Source: Microplitis mediator (lineage: Eukaryota; Arthropoda; Insecta; Hymenoptera; Braconidae). From it: 64,000 nt of DNA. Numbering within the stretch: the stretch's first letter is position 1; each line of letters opens with the position of its first letter. This document shows, in pieces, positions 26,282 through 37,822 of the stretch. The DNA lies in assembly GCF_029852145.1 (NCBI RefSeq), contig NC_079975.1, positions 5,518,001 to 5,582,000 of the forward strand, written 5' to 3'. The translations under genes and the position numbers were made by a program. Under the pieces are notes generated by a model that was not told where the DNA came from, made no database searches, and worked only from the letters and a program-made list of their open reading frames with translations.

Positions 26282-26919
26282 GACTATACTTCCGAATACG
26301 GCACATCTTACTTTTGTCTATTAATTACACACAAACTTTATTTTTATGTGTAGAGACGTTACCCAAGCGAATTTGTTGGCGACGGAGCCGAATAAGCCTA
26401 AATTTTTGATGTTTAACTCGGATACACACAACACGTGTTCAAAATTCATAAACCTATCAATTAATTGTTTAATTAATTAACAAATTATTCACGAAATTTT
26501 GAACTAAATATGCCACTAATTCACCAACAACAATCTTTAACGAATGAATTCGTTAGACACCGAACAATGTTAGGTTTCATCCCAGATGTGATGGTGGAAT
26601 CGTCAGTGAGGCACCTCCATCACATCCTGCCTCATACCTAACACTGAAGTTACCATAAAATTATAAATGGGTTGAACCTACACGCCACCGTCCTTCTTAC
26701 GGTTTGAATAAAATTAATTATTAGTATTTTAATTTTAATTTAGCTATTGATAATTGATCAATTAGCAGCGCCATCTATGTGCACGTATTCCAACCTAATC
26801 GCATCTATTCGTCCGTATCGCCAACTCAGACAAATTGCGCTGGGTTTTATATGTTATTAGGGTTATTACGCCGTATTTTATGAAGTAATTGATGATATGC
26901 CGTATTCGGAAGTATAGCC
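26282..26919. mobile_element. 638-bp TIR element, left monomer of a perfect dimer
   Basis: Ends are G(A/G)CTATACTTCCGAATACG and its complement (22-bp TIR with one mismatch). The interior has an imperfect hairpin (CAGATGTGATGGTGGAATCG ... CACCTCCATCACATC). It appears base-for-base identical to 26925-27562. An 8-bp ATTTAATT precedes it at 26274-26281. No transposase ORF. Confidence 0.8.
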
Positions 26920-26924
26920 GCATT

Positions 26925-27562
26925 GACTATACTTCCGAATACGGCACATCTTACTTTTGTCTATTAATTACACACAAACTTTATTTTTATGTGTAGAGAC
27001 GTTACCCAAGCGAATTTGTTGGCGACGGAGCCGAATAAGCCTAAATTTTTGATGTTTAACTCGGATACACACAACACGTGTTCAAAATTCATAAACCTAT
27101 CAATTAATTGTTTAATTAATTAACAAATTATTCACGAAATTTTGAACTAAATATGCCACTAATTCACCAACAACAATCTTTAACGAATGAATTCGTTAGA
27201 CACCGAACAATGTTAGGTTTCATCCCAGATGTGATGGTGGAATCGTCAGTGAGGCACCTCCATCACATCCTGCCTCATACCTAACACTGAAGTTACCATA
27301 AAATTATAAATGGGTTGAACCTACACGCCACCGTCCTTCTTACGGTTTGAATAAAATTAATTATTAGTATTTTAATTTTAATTTAGCTATTGATAATTGA
27401 TCAATTAGCAGCGCCATCTATGTGCACGTATTCCAACCTAATCGCATCTATTCGTCCGTATCGCCAACTCAGACAAATTGCGCTGGGTTTTATATGTTAT
27501 TAGGGTTATTACGCCGTATTTTATGAAGTAATTGATGATATGCCGTATTCGGAAGTATAGCC
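26925..27562. mobile_element. 638-bp TIR element, right monomer of a perfect dimer
   Basis: Same length and, by eye, same sequence as 26282-26919, separated by 5 bp (GCATT, 26920-26924). It is followed by ATTTAATT (27563-27570), the same 8-bp word that precedes the left monomer, so the duplication brackets the pair rather than each monomer. Could also be an assembly duplication. Confidence 0.8.
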
Positions 27563-27952
27563 ATTTAATTTTTTCATTAAAAAGATCTATGTAGACCCGC
27601 GTTAATTTATACACATCAAATTCTAGAAAAAGCAGGTGATAAAACGGTAACAATTAAGAAATTGAATTTTTGAAAAATTTCGATGCCGATCCGAAAAAAA
27701 AAGAAATTTATAAATTTACAGATCTGATGAATGATAAAACAATAAAAATTTATATAGATCTTATTTCTTAAAAATTATCCTCATTGACCTGAATGGATCT
27801 CCTAGTCTCAAAAAAACTCAATCTATCAATTTATATACTAATTATAAATTTTCAAAAATTTACAATAAAAATATCGCATTAAAAATTTAAAATATCCTAT
27901 CAAAAAAAAAAAGAAAAAGTGAATATTAAATAAAAACAAATAGAATGTTTAC

Positions 27953-28024
27953 CTTTGGCGTATCATCTGGGTAACCTACACCTTTTTCAGGTGAAATCAG
28001 TGGAATTAGGGGCTGCGTTGCCAT
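27953..28024 (-). CDS. SK: SK channel, first coding exon (N-terminal leader)
   Basis: Seen: on the minus strand an ATG at 28024 opens 24 codons (MATQPLIPLI...DDTPK) ending in AAG followed by the donor gtaaac. The start has A at -3 and G at +4, a good initiation context. The exon ends in phase 0, so it joins in frame to the exon beginning at 7846 (LRKPVSTLSI...). Known: SK/KCNN subunits have a variable cytoplasmic N-terminus before S1, often supplied by alternative first exons. Inference: this is one of the alternative N-termini of the channel, and its promoter lies upstream (above 28024). I cannot place the transcription start. The link to the 7.8 kb exon rests on phase, strand and the absence of any other coding exon between them. 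A cDNA would settle it. Confidence 0.8.
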
Positions 28025-28031
28025 TTTTCAT
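27987..28031 (-). promoter_or_regulatory. Overlapping upstream ORF (14 codons) at the SK start
   Basis: An ATG at 28031 lies 7 nt upstream of the predicted SK start, in another frame. It reads MKNGNAAPNSTDFT and stops at TGA (27987-27989), inside the SK coding exon. Both ATGs sit in the sequence ATGAAAAATGG. The upstream ATG is in the mRNA only if transcription starts above 28031. A scanning ribosome that used it could not also start at the SK ATG, so it may lower output or favour leaky scanning. The sequence is seen; the effect is inferred. Confidence 0.5.
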
Positions 28032-28372
28032 AAATATCAATTGTTTATTATAATAATAAATAACACTGTGTTCATCACTGTCCATTAGATTTTTAATAAC
28101 ATTCAATTTCACCGAACACTTTATTAAATGCATTTTTAATTTAATAATATTTCGTTATCTCTCAGTCTAAAATAATATTAATAAATTAAAATATTGTCTT
28201 CTAATTTTTTTTTTTATTATTATCATTATATTAATCTATTTTATAACTTATTATTTTTTAATTACTAAGTTAACTACCGGATAATAAATATATACTTTTG
28301 TTCGTGACACTATTATAAAACAGAGAAATGCGTGATTTATTATTTCCTTTTATGTATAGTATACATATATAA

Positions 28373-28378
<6 letters not shown>

Positions 28379-28408
<30 letters not shown>

Positions 28409-28409
28409 C
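28379..28409. repeat. TA microsatellite upstream of SK first exon
   Basis: About 15 AT units, about 360 bp upstream of the SK ATG, preceded by other TATA-like words. Too repetitive to call a TATA box. Confidence 0.8.
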
Positions 28410-29100
28410 AATATACTATAAATGTAAGTTAAGTGTTACAGCATTATAAGTAAGTTCATAATTGCAATTTGTTAGCCATTAGTTACTTAGAATTCTATTG
28501 ATAACTTAATTGTGTCAAGAGTATGTATGAATATATATTCTATTATAATACATAATTCTGTATTTCTATGAAATATATACATATAACTGTATACCTGAAT
28601 ATATAATATGTACGTAATAATACTGTTTCAATAGCTATCAATTTATTCATTGTTACCATTTAATAATTAATTGTTATCTATTATTTGTAAGCGATTTGAA
28701 AATTTGATATCCTGTTCCCGAGTTCCTGATCCCTAATCCGGATTATAATAAAATACAACTTTGGCTTTAGGGCTAAAATTGATAATCACTAATTGCATTT
28801 TTAAATCTTTGAATCAACTGCATAAATTATCAAGCAGCAATTAAAGATTATAAAAAGTTATTTCATTAATTTATTTAATTAAAAATGATTCCTTTATTGA
28901 ATATTGTTATTTTAAATACTACTTGTTTTATGTAAACGGCCAAGTTTCTTTTAAGTTATTGAAATACGGTTAGCAAAATTAAATAATGTATATATTTATT
29001 TGTATCGTGTTAATAGGATTATTAATATACTAGTGTTTCATTGTTATGTAATCTGTATCTCTTATTCACTTGCTTTTTTTTCTCTATTCATGTTACACTT

Positions 29101-29160
29101 ATTCTTATTTTCTTCCTATTTTTATGTTCTTATTCTTATTCTTATTCTCATTCTTATCGA
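29101..29160. repeat. Pyrimidine-rich CTTATT repeat
   Basis: Imperfect TTCTTA/TTATTC units on the plus strand, read as purine-rich on the SK sense strand. Simple sequence. Confidence 0.6.
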
Positions 29161-29398
29161 GCATTAGTCGTCATTTTACATACCCCAGTTTTTTTTTTCT
29201 AACATCACGATCCTTAGTCTAACCTAATTTTTGTTTTCATCGATGACTCTTCATTTCAAATAATTTTATTCACTCTACTATAGATAAATCCCATAAATTT
29301 TTTCTCATGCCCTTTAATATATAAATATATGGAAATTTATTTACATAAATATTATTTATATTAGACGTATTGAATACCATTTATACACTGAAACAATA

Positions 29399-30302
29399 CA
29401 CAGTTAGAAATTGTGTTAAATTCTACACAAATCGTATGGGGCCAACTGCCAACACAAACTTTAGTGTTAATTTAACACATGAAGTTTGTGCTGATCTTTA
29501 ACACAAATTTTATGTTTAAAAATTAAACACAAAATTTGTTATTTTGATAGAAAATTTGTGTAAATTCAACAGACTTCGTGTTAAAATTAACTAATAAATA
29601 TAAGCACATAACCTAACAAACTCAAGAATACTGATCTACCCTTAGTACAACTTATGTCAATTTCGCAAACAATTAGTTCAATTTTCAGTGATTTTTCTAA
29701 AAAACGGAGCTATGAATTATCCTCCCGTAAAATGAGAATAAAAAATCATTGAACCTGATCATAGAAATATGAGTTATCTATGATTAGGGTAGAGGTACCG
29801 TTTTTGGCCACTTTTGGACACTTGAAAAATTTTAATAAAATTATTTGTAAGACACAATGACAAAATTAATTTTTAAAAAGTGTTCAAAAATATTTTTAAC
29901 CCGCTATTAAAATGGCAATTCTATTTTACACTTTTCATTCATTAAAATAAAGTATCAAATGTCCAAAAATGGAGCAGTGGCCACAAATGGTACCTCTACC
30001 CTATATTTAATTGTAAATCAATTATAATCCAAGTTTCCTTACAGACAATGCTTTGCTCGGTTACAGTAATGAAGAAACGCGCGATAGTGTTTAGCTAAAC
30101 AACACAAATTTTGTGTTAACTTTCGAATACCACAAGAAATGTGTTACATTACAGATTTTCTAATCATTTAACATAAAGGATCTGTTAAAGTAAAAAAAAC
30201 GCGAACGGTTTGTGGTGAGTTGACAGAATTCTGTGTTGAAAATCGACACAAAAAATTTCCCAAATAATTTTTTAACACAAATACACAAAATTTCTAAGTG
30301 TG
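29399..30302. mobile_element. TA-flanked MITE with CACAGTTAGAAATTGTGTT end, hosting a nested insertion
   Basis: TA at 29397-29398 and 30303-30304. Ends CACAGTTAGAAATTGTGTTA and CACAAAATTTCTAAGTGTG. The interior is rich in AACACAAA/TTTGTGTT like the element at 8147-8450. It is interrupted by 29787-30001. Confidence 0.7.
29787..30001. mobile_element. Nested MITE with GGGTAGAGGTACC ends
   Basis: TA at 29785-29786 and 30002-30003. Ends GGGTAGAGGTACCGTTTTTG and CACAAATGGTACCTCTACCC, a TIR of about 26 bp. Sits inside the CACAG element, so it is the younger insertion. Confidence 0.75.
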
Positions 30303-32554
30303 TAGCTTTGTTGCAACTATTCAAAATTTTGCTCAACATTGAGTAATTAGTGTCACAAAAAGTATCATTCAATTAAGAGTACTGGCTGTTACATTGTCTT
30401 GTACAAAACACTGATAAGTAAAAATTTAGTTGAACAAATTTTCTTATTAACTCTCCAATTATGTTCGAGTCATTAAATATTTAAGTTTGAGTGAAAATAG
30501 TGAAATCAATTAATAACTAAAATTGAATAATTAATCATCCGTGTTCTTAATTAATAATTTTGGTACAGACATTTGCATTTGACAGCATTGAGATTAATAT
30601 TGAGTGAGCTTTGTGAATTACGTAACTAAAGAAAATGATATATAATATAGTACTGTAAGAATTAATTGCATAGACTAAATTTCCAATAAGGTATGTGCAA
30701 TGTCATGATTAATAAATCGAGTATTGTTCAATGGAAATGCTTCCGTCAACGCTAATATTCAATGCAATTAAAATTATTAATCGATAAATTAATCATGAAA
30801 ATTGAATTAAATAATTTAATTATTTTATGAAGCTTCATAATTTATAGAAAATAAATTATTATTTAAAACCAGCAAATTTCATTCCAGGCTATTAATAATT
30901 TATTAAATATTTATAATTAATTTTTATGCTTAATTAATTTTCAGTCATCAAAAATATGACTGTAGTCTTGGTATAGAGATAAATATATTTTAATAGATTT
31001 GAAATTTTCATTAAACGAAGTCTGGTAAAATGGGATACCCAAAATGTTTTTTTTTAATTTTTAATTACAAACAATTTAATCTTTAATTACAAACAATTTA
31101 AATAATTTTTTAATGGCATTTTGAAATTTCTCTTTTTTTGATTTTCAAAAAAAATTTCCAAATTTCTAATAAATAGTATCAATAAAAAATTCTTTTCTTA
31201 GTACTTCTCTAAATACAAAATTATTAATAATTAATAAAAATTTGAAATTTTGATCAGCAATTTATATACATTTCTGTTAAAATTAAATATATATTGACAA
31301 TTACTGCAATTATTTGAAATATATTTTACCATAAAAAAAAAAATCTTCAATAATTAACCCCCTATTTATTTTGTAAAATTAGATTCTGATGTAACGCAAA
31401 AGTAGATAATTGCCAAATAATTGATCAAATTGACTAAATTAATTCCCTTTGAAATTTTATTTATTGACAATAATAATCTTTAATATTTTTTTAATTTGCG
31501 TCAAAAGACTAATATAGAATCCAATATAATTATGAATAATATTATATTAATAAAATGTTATTACTATATACGATAAGTAAATATCGTCACTTATGCCAAT
31601 GAACGAGGTATAAAATGAAAGAAAATATATGAGATAAAAATAAATGCAGATAGAAATAGAAAGACAAAGTGAGTAAGAGTGCAGTATTTGCATCGAAATC
31701 ACGTCCGTCGCTTGGACTTTAATGAATATACGTCCGTTATAATCTCGTGGGACAGAACCGATTGCTCGTTTTATTAATTTACATACTTGACAAAATTAAT
31801 ATATATTTTATAAAGCAATAAAATTTCATAATCTATTCTATTTTTATTTCATCCACAATTAAATTCACTTCAATCACTCATCACTTTTCTTTTTTGATGT
31901 CTTTATTAAGCGTAAATTTATTTCTTACTCAAAAAAATTTGATTAGATAATAAATTACAACACTTACTTATCAACAAAACGTTAAAAAATCAATGAATAT
32001 ATTATTTAAATAAATAAATTTAAAATACCACACTTTGTATTTAAACAAACCGGAAGAACAATTATTATTTATAAACAACCATATTTTATATTTGCACTCA
32101 TTGTCTAGTCCAAGGCTTTTAACAGTCGAGTTCAATTTTTCCGAGGTACAATTCTCCGATGGTACCTCGTGCCTCATCTTTTTTTTTTTAATTATTAACC
32201 CACATCATAATCGTAAATTAAATAAATAAACAAAAAAAAATAATAAATACTCCATTTTATTTGGATTTAAAAATCATCTTAAAAAATTAATTTTTTATAT
32301 TTATTAAGTTTATATTTAAAATTTAATTTCCACATTATGAACAATATACTTTGCATAAAATTATATCGACAAATGAGAATTCACATTTTAATAACAAAAA
32401 CATTAAAAAATATTAGTAACACAGTTGACATTCAAATTTAAATTATTTTGTGCAAAAAAATGAGTTATTATTTTATTTGAATTTTATATTAATTATTTTA
32501 TGGACTAATATTAATATTAATAATAATAATTATTATTATTATTTAATAACAGAC

Positions 32555-32640
32555 TAGAGGGTCGTGTGAGCGTCCGCAAGCTGCGACGCTCCCGACAGGA
32601 CTGCGCTGACGGTGACTAGTTCTTCCTTTCCCTTCTACCA
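32555..32640. other. GC-rich island of unknown role
   Basis: About 85 bp with GCGTCCGCAAGCTGCGACGC and neighbouring GC-rich bases, in AT-rich DNA 4.5 kb upstream of the 28.0 kb SK exon. The minus strand has a short open frame (VTVSAVLSGASQLADAHTTL then a stop) but no clear splice sites. It could be a promoter or 5' UTR segment of an SK isoform, or a chance island. Confidence 0.3.
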
Positions 32641-34437
32641 GACTACTGTACACATTTACCCACCCTCTATAAGTACCCCTCCCTAGAATTGTCCCACCTT
32701 CCATTTCCCTCAAGCCCCTTTTTTATTCATTTCAACCCTTTTGCTTGCTTATACACTTTCTCACACCCTTGGACTCAAATTTTTTTCACTGCCACATTAT
32801 TCTCTTTTCAGTTTATTACTTTATTTTGTTATGGATCTTTCTATATATAAATATACCATATAATATTAATAAATAAAAAATAAAAAATATTCAGAGCTTT
32901 TAATATGCGAGGAATTTTTTTGGTTATGAAATTTTTTTATTAAAGCGGTATTCAAATGTGTAATTATTTTTATCGATAAAATGAAATCCATTTTTTAACA
33001 ATCATCAATTTTAAATTTAATGACATAATTTTTTTAAAATTGACGGGTGGATATAGATGGTAGTAAATGGTAGTCATTGGATTATTTAACGTAAATCAAA
33101 ATCACATTAAGACAAGTTGTCATATTGTATAAGTGGAAAGTGAATAACTGATTGGTTTTTATACAAAGTTCGATCTCGGAATAGTAACTCGAAGCTAAAG
33201 TCTGACCATGTGAGGACCATGACCACTACGATGACGCGCATGTATAACTAATCGATGGAATTACTACTAATCGATATTTGTACGCTCAATTTCCTACTTA
33301 GTCTTTTTAAATTTGTTTTATTATAATTTATTTTTTATCTCTTTTATCTGCAATGAAACGTGTAATTAAACTCGTACGATATATTTTTATAGACACAATT
33401 TTTTTTTTTGGTACTTATTTTTAAAGGATTAATCAATTTTGAATAAAAAATGATGCAGAGTTTTTATTGATAATTAATAATAGATTGAGCTTTTTTGATT
33501 AATGTTTAAAAAAAATTAACTAAAATAAAAAACAACTTTTAGTTAAAGAAAAATTTCTGTTTAAGAACTTTTGATAACTTAATTAAGCAAGAATTTTTTG
33601 ATTAAGGGTTGGTAAGTACCCAGAACGATTAAAACGTAATATTCAACCGTAAAAGTGGTGGTTGCTTGCCGACGGTCTTTTTAATTGGAAACCGGAAATT
33701 CGCGTGAGTAAACAGGCAAGAGCTTTCGTGTGGCTGTTGTTTAAAGAGCCAGCAAAAAAGACTTTAGAAGTGAAATGAATATATTAAAGTTGAAAGTAAC
33801 GTCATCACAAAGTCACTGTTAAATACGTAAAATAAATCGCATACCTTTTTGCACTCAAGGAAGAATATTTGGAATATCTTCTAAATCTATAATGCATTGT
33901 TTGAATTTTATGTATCACATGTAAAAGCACAGCTATTGACTGTACTGCTAGATAATATTACTAAAACGAGTATAGAAAAAGTTTGTAACGCAGAACGTAA
34001 TCGCAGCACGATTTTACCATCGTTTTTATTTCAGAAATCGAATCAGTGCGGGGATTTTACGTGCAATCGTTTCTATGTTACTTATGAATTCACTGGTTGT
34101 CTGAGAAAATTTTTATGAGAGACTCCTTCGCTATGTACTCTCTATTTTCTTTTTATTTTTAGAACGTATACATTTCAGTCGCGGAAATAATGAACGCTGA
34201 TTTTCTGTAGTTGAAATTTTTTTATTTTGTGTTCGTTTCATAACTTTATATTTCGGAAATTATTTCATAAAAAATAATATGATAAAATGGTCCAGCTATT
34301 TGAGATGTTTTTTATTTAGATGGTCAGTTATCTGGATTATGTATTTGTATTTGTAGAAATTATGAGTATTTTATTGGACTTTAGCGATATTAACTGATAG
34401 AACAACTAAGGCAAAATAAGACACTAAATTTGTGGTA

Positions 34438-35032
34438 TCCTGAGTCAAAAAACAAATTCTAGTTTAGTCTTCAAAAACCTCAATTCCTTTGATGTTTTAT
34501 TTGTCGGCCAGAAAGTAACTACTTTAGTACTCAAAATCCTCAATTAGAATTATGAAGTCTAGATGCGAATAATTTATCGATTTTAAATTATAATTAAGAC
34601 CTCAAAATCCTCAACGAATGGAAAGTTACGTTTCGGGTGTCACGCTTAAATAACCGCGACAAAATAACTGACGACAAAATACACAAAATCCATGATAAAA
34701 GGGCGGTTATTTTGTCATTCGGACATTTTGTCGTCAGTTATTTTGTCGCAGTTATTTCATCTTTGGTTGAACTGTTACGCGACCACATTTCGGACTTCGG
34801 TTCAAATGTGAATCAAATTATTTCTTCATGTTTTGAGTATTTTGAGGCTCTAATCCAGATTATGTTATTCCAGTTTAGTCCTCAAAGTGTTAAAAATGGT
34901 CGTGACTACTACTTTAAGGACTAAACCAGGATAACTTTTTATACTGTTGCCATACTTCAAATTTTAAATCGATCCTCAAAAACCTCATTGAGAACATTGA
35001 GACTTACATCCGCATTTGGTTTTTGACTTGGG
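34438..35032. mobile_element. TA-flanked element with CTCAAAATCCTCAA words
   Basis: TA at 34436-34437 and 35033-35034. Ends TCCTGAGTCAAAAAACAAAT and ATTTGGTTTTTGACTTGGG. The interior repeats CTCAAAAtCCTCA and its complement. Interrupted by the foldback at 34636-34784. Confidence 0.6.
34636..34784. mobile_element. GGT-ended foldback with GACAAAAT words
   Basis: Starts GGTGTCACGCTTAAATAACC and ends ACTGTTACGCGACC. The arms pair through CGCGACAAAATAACTGACGA and its complement. Flanked by ACGTTTCG (34628-34635) and ACATTTCG (34785-34792), an 8-bp duplication with one difference. Nested in 34438-35032. Shares plan with 19666-19932 and 24545-24995. Confidence 0.7.
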
Positions 35033-36715
35033 TATGTACCTGCGCTCAAATACCGAAAAACAACAATATTTTTAAGAACTGAGTTAAATTAGAAGGACAG
35101 TAATGTACAGGTAACGTTACTTGTTTTTGAAATTATTTTTTTGTTCATAATTAAATTTATGACTATAAAGACATAAGTTTGACTGATTAGAAATGTATCT
35201 TTAGATGCTTAAGTGGAACTCTCACGAAACCTATTTGATAAGATATATTTCCATATTTACCATCGATACGGTACAAAGAGCTCTTTCTCTGAAAACGGCA
35301 AACCAATTATCCTTCAGCTATTCTAAATACTTATGCTGCCCTCTCAGAAATACCATGAATGCGAATTATAATTTCTAGAGCACGAATTTTAGTAGAAAAG
35401 AATATCAATTTTTCGATAGTGTTAGTAGTTAATTGAAGTATCAGTTTAACGAATATTGATAATAGCGAGTGAACGTAGTGATGGTATCACTTGTTACTAG
35501 TAGCAAATTGTTAATTATTAGTGAGTGATAATTAGTAATCAATAAAAGCTATTTATCAGCATGCTATTAATAGTAATTACTCAAAGACTCAACGATCAAC
35601 TGTTGCATCTTGCGTGTGCTGTTGTGATTAGCGAAATTCCGTAATCGACATCTGCTGAACTCAGCTGTCTGAATCATATTCAATTTGTGGTTCAATAGTC
35701 CAATGATCAATTAGTCCACTATAGGTACATCTGAGGATTGTAAAAATATTCAAACACTAGATAACGTATATGGACACAAATTAGCCAAATATGAATCCAC
35801 CCTCGGCAGATGGTTTTTTCCGGTAGAGATAAATATTTGGCAAACTTCGTATGAAATAAATAGACAAGATATACTTGTACTATAAAGGGTTGCCAATAAA
35901 ATTAAAGTATCTTTTTTTAATAGAGTAGAAACTTGTACAAAGCAGGAGTACGATGCAAAAGATAATCGAGGGAAAGTTAAAAAATCGATTGCATTTACTT
36001 GTTAATGTTGAACATTTTCACAAAGCTCGAAGCTAACCAACCAACGAGAAGCTTCTAATGTTTCAAAAGCTTAGATTACGTTAATAACGTTCCTATTTGT
36101 TATATAATGTTTTTGTTCTAGAACAAAAGGTGAATTTTCATGGTAGTCCTGGTTCGGTATGGAAGAATATATATATAATACGAGTATAAGCTTTGTACCT
36201 GTATCTAGGTTATCATTGTCAGATGTAAGGATGCATTAGTTTAGTGTAGAATTACACAATATAAGAGTCTCTGGCATATCTGAGTAGAGGGCTGAATGAA
36301 AACTAGAGAGATGTTATAATAAGTTTGAAATATGTGCATCCATTTTTACAAACGCTCGAGTAGATATGCATCTTTTCATCCTTCACTCCCGTGGGTTTTT
36401 TTTAAATTTTATTTTATTACCATAATAACACATTTCCTCGAGAAAATACTCTGAGAAGATTGGATTTTTATTAAAATTACGGTGAAACTTTCTTGTAAAA
36501 TTATTTTAGCATTTTTTTTTTTCTATTCTAGTCTTTATAATTGAATACCGCTACACGTTATTTCTTATCGTCATTAATTAGAAAATTAAATTAATTTTCT
36601 AAAGGTAAGATCTAGTTCTAATTAAAATGTATGAATGAGTATATTGCAGAGAAGCGATTATTTAGTTTCGAATTAATTTTTTATAAAATTATGTAACATG
36701 AAATTATTTTCTTGC

Positions 36716-37257
36716 AGCCGGTAAAAAATATTTTGCGAATATCACTATGCCAGTATGGGCGTGAACGCCATACTGTATGGGATCGAAGATTTTTATAGGT
36801 TACAAAATTGTATGCATACATGATTCAACCATTGCGGGAATAGTAACATTGGCGATAGTTGTCGCGGACGCCGCAATGTCAGTATGGCCGTCAGGCCCAT
36901 ACTGCGTTGCCGTCACCACATTGCTTCTGGCCGATAAACCTAGTCTAACGACATCTATATAGTTTTGGTGGTAATACGATAGTATACATTGATTGACACG
37001 CCAGAAATTATGGCGGGAAAAACTAGTAGCATTGTGCCATCAGAATTGTAGTATGGGTCTCAGGCCATGCTGTTTCGCCGTGCCTGCTATGCATACGTAT
37101 GAGCAATACAATAGCTCCAGTACTATACAGCATAGTAAATAACGCCATACTTCTGGGACTCGTTACAATACTGTCTTTGAATATTTCACATACTATTTTA
37201 GTTTCTGTCTCGAGACCATACTAGCATGGTGTTGAACGCCATGCATTTCTTACCGTG
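36716..37257. mobile_element. Hairpin-rich CACGGT element, tandem copy 1
   Basis: Ends CCGGTAAAAAATATT and ATTTCTTACCGTG. Contains a series of small hairpins built on CAGTATGG...CCATACTG (for example 36882-36905, CAGTATGGCCGTCAGGCCCA then TACTG). The whole unit plus its left flank recurs 564 bp downstream. Open frames of 61 codons in each copy are due to the hairpin content. Confidence 0.7.
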
Positions 37258-37280
37258 TAATATGAAATTATTTCAATACA

Positions 37281-37822
37281 CACGGTGAGAAATATTTTTC
37301 GGATATCACTCTGCCAGTATGGGCATGAACGCCATACTGTATGGTATCGAAGATTTTTATAGGTTATAAAATTGTATGCATAGATGATTCAACCATTGCG
37401 GGAATAGTAACATTGGCAATAGTTGTCGCGGACGCCGCAATGTCAGTATGGCCGTCAGGCCTATACTGTGGTGCCGTATTCACAATGCTTCTGGCCGATA
37501 AACCTAGTCTAACGACATCTATATAGTTTTGGTGGTAATACGATAGTATACATTGATTGACACACCAAAAATTATGGCGGGAAAAACTAGTAGGATTGTG
37601 CCCTCGGCATTGTAGTATGGGTCTCAGGGCTATGCTGTTTCGCCATGCATGCTATGCATACGTATGAGCAATACAATAGCTCCAGTACTATACAGCATAG
37701 TAAATAACGTCATACTTCTGGGACTCGTTACAATACTGTCTTTGAATATTTCACATACTGTTTTAGTATCTGTCTTGAGACCATACCAGCATGGTGTTAA
37801 GCGCCATGCATTTCTTACCGTG
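37281..37822. mobile_element. Hairpin-rich CACGGT element, tandem copy 2
   Basis: Starts CACGGTGAGAAATATTTTTC, ends GCATTTCTTACCGTG, with CA immediately outside each end. Roughly 95 percent like copy 1 by eye. The AT-rich spacer (TATGAAATTATTTCAA) also resembles the left flank of copy 1, so the array arose by duplication of element plus flank. Confidence 0.7.

Larger units (their letters stand above)
7847..27952 (-). other. Large SK intron (about 20.1 kb)
   Basis: Lies between donor AAG|gtaaac (27952) and acceptor ttttttag (7847). It is mostly AT-rich and non-coding and has been colonised by many short elements, listed separately. Intervals where I see nothing specific beyond A/T-rich sequence: 8451-9560, 10340-11110, 11860-14600, 14930-16425, 17200-19140, 19935-21955, 22595-23000, 23225-24340 and 25020-26270. 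A TA run sits at about 17856-17876 and another at 20138-20155. Sequence near 17720-17960 and 20010-20300 is less AT-rich but has no convincing frame. Confidence 0.7.

Noticed and set aside
36777..37526. Two similar 61-codon frames 564 bp apart as a duplicated gene
   Set aside because: They lie in hairpin-rich tandem elements; similarity comes from the DNA duplication, and the ends and frame show no start context or domain.
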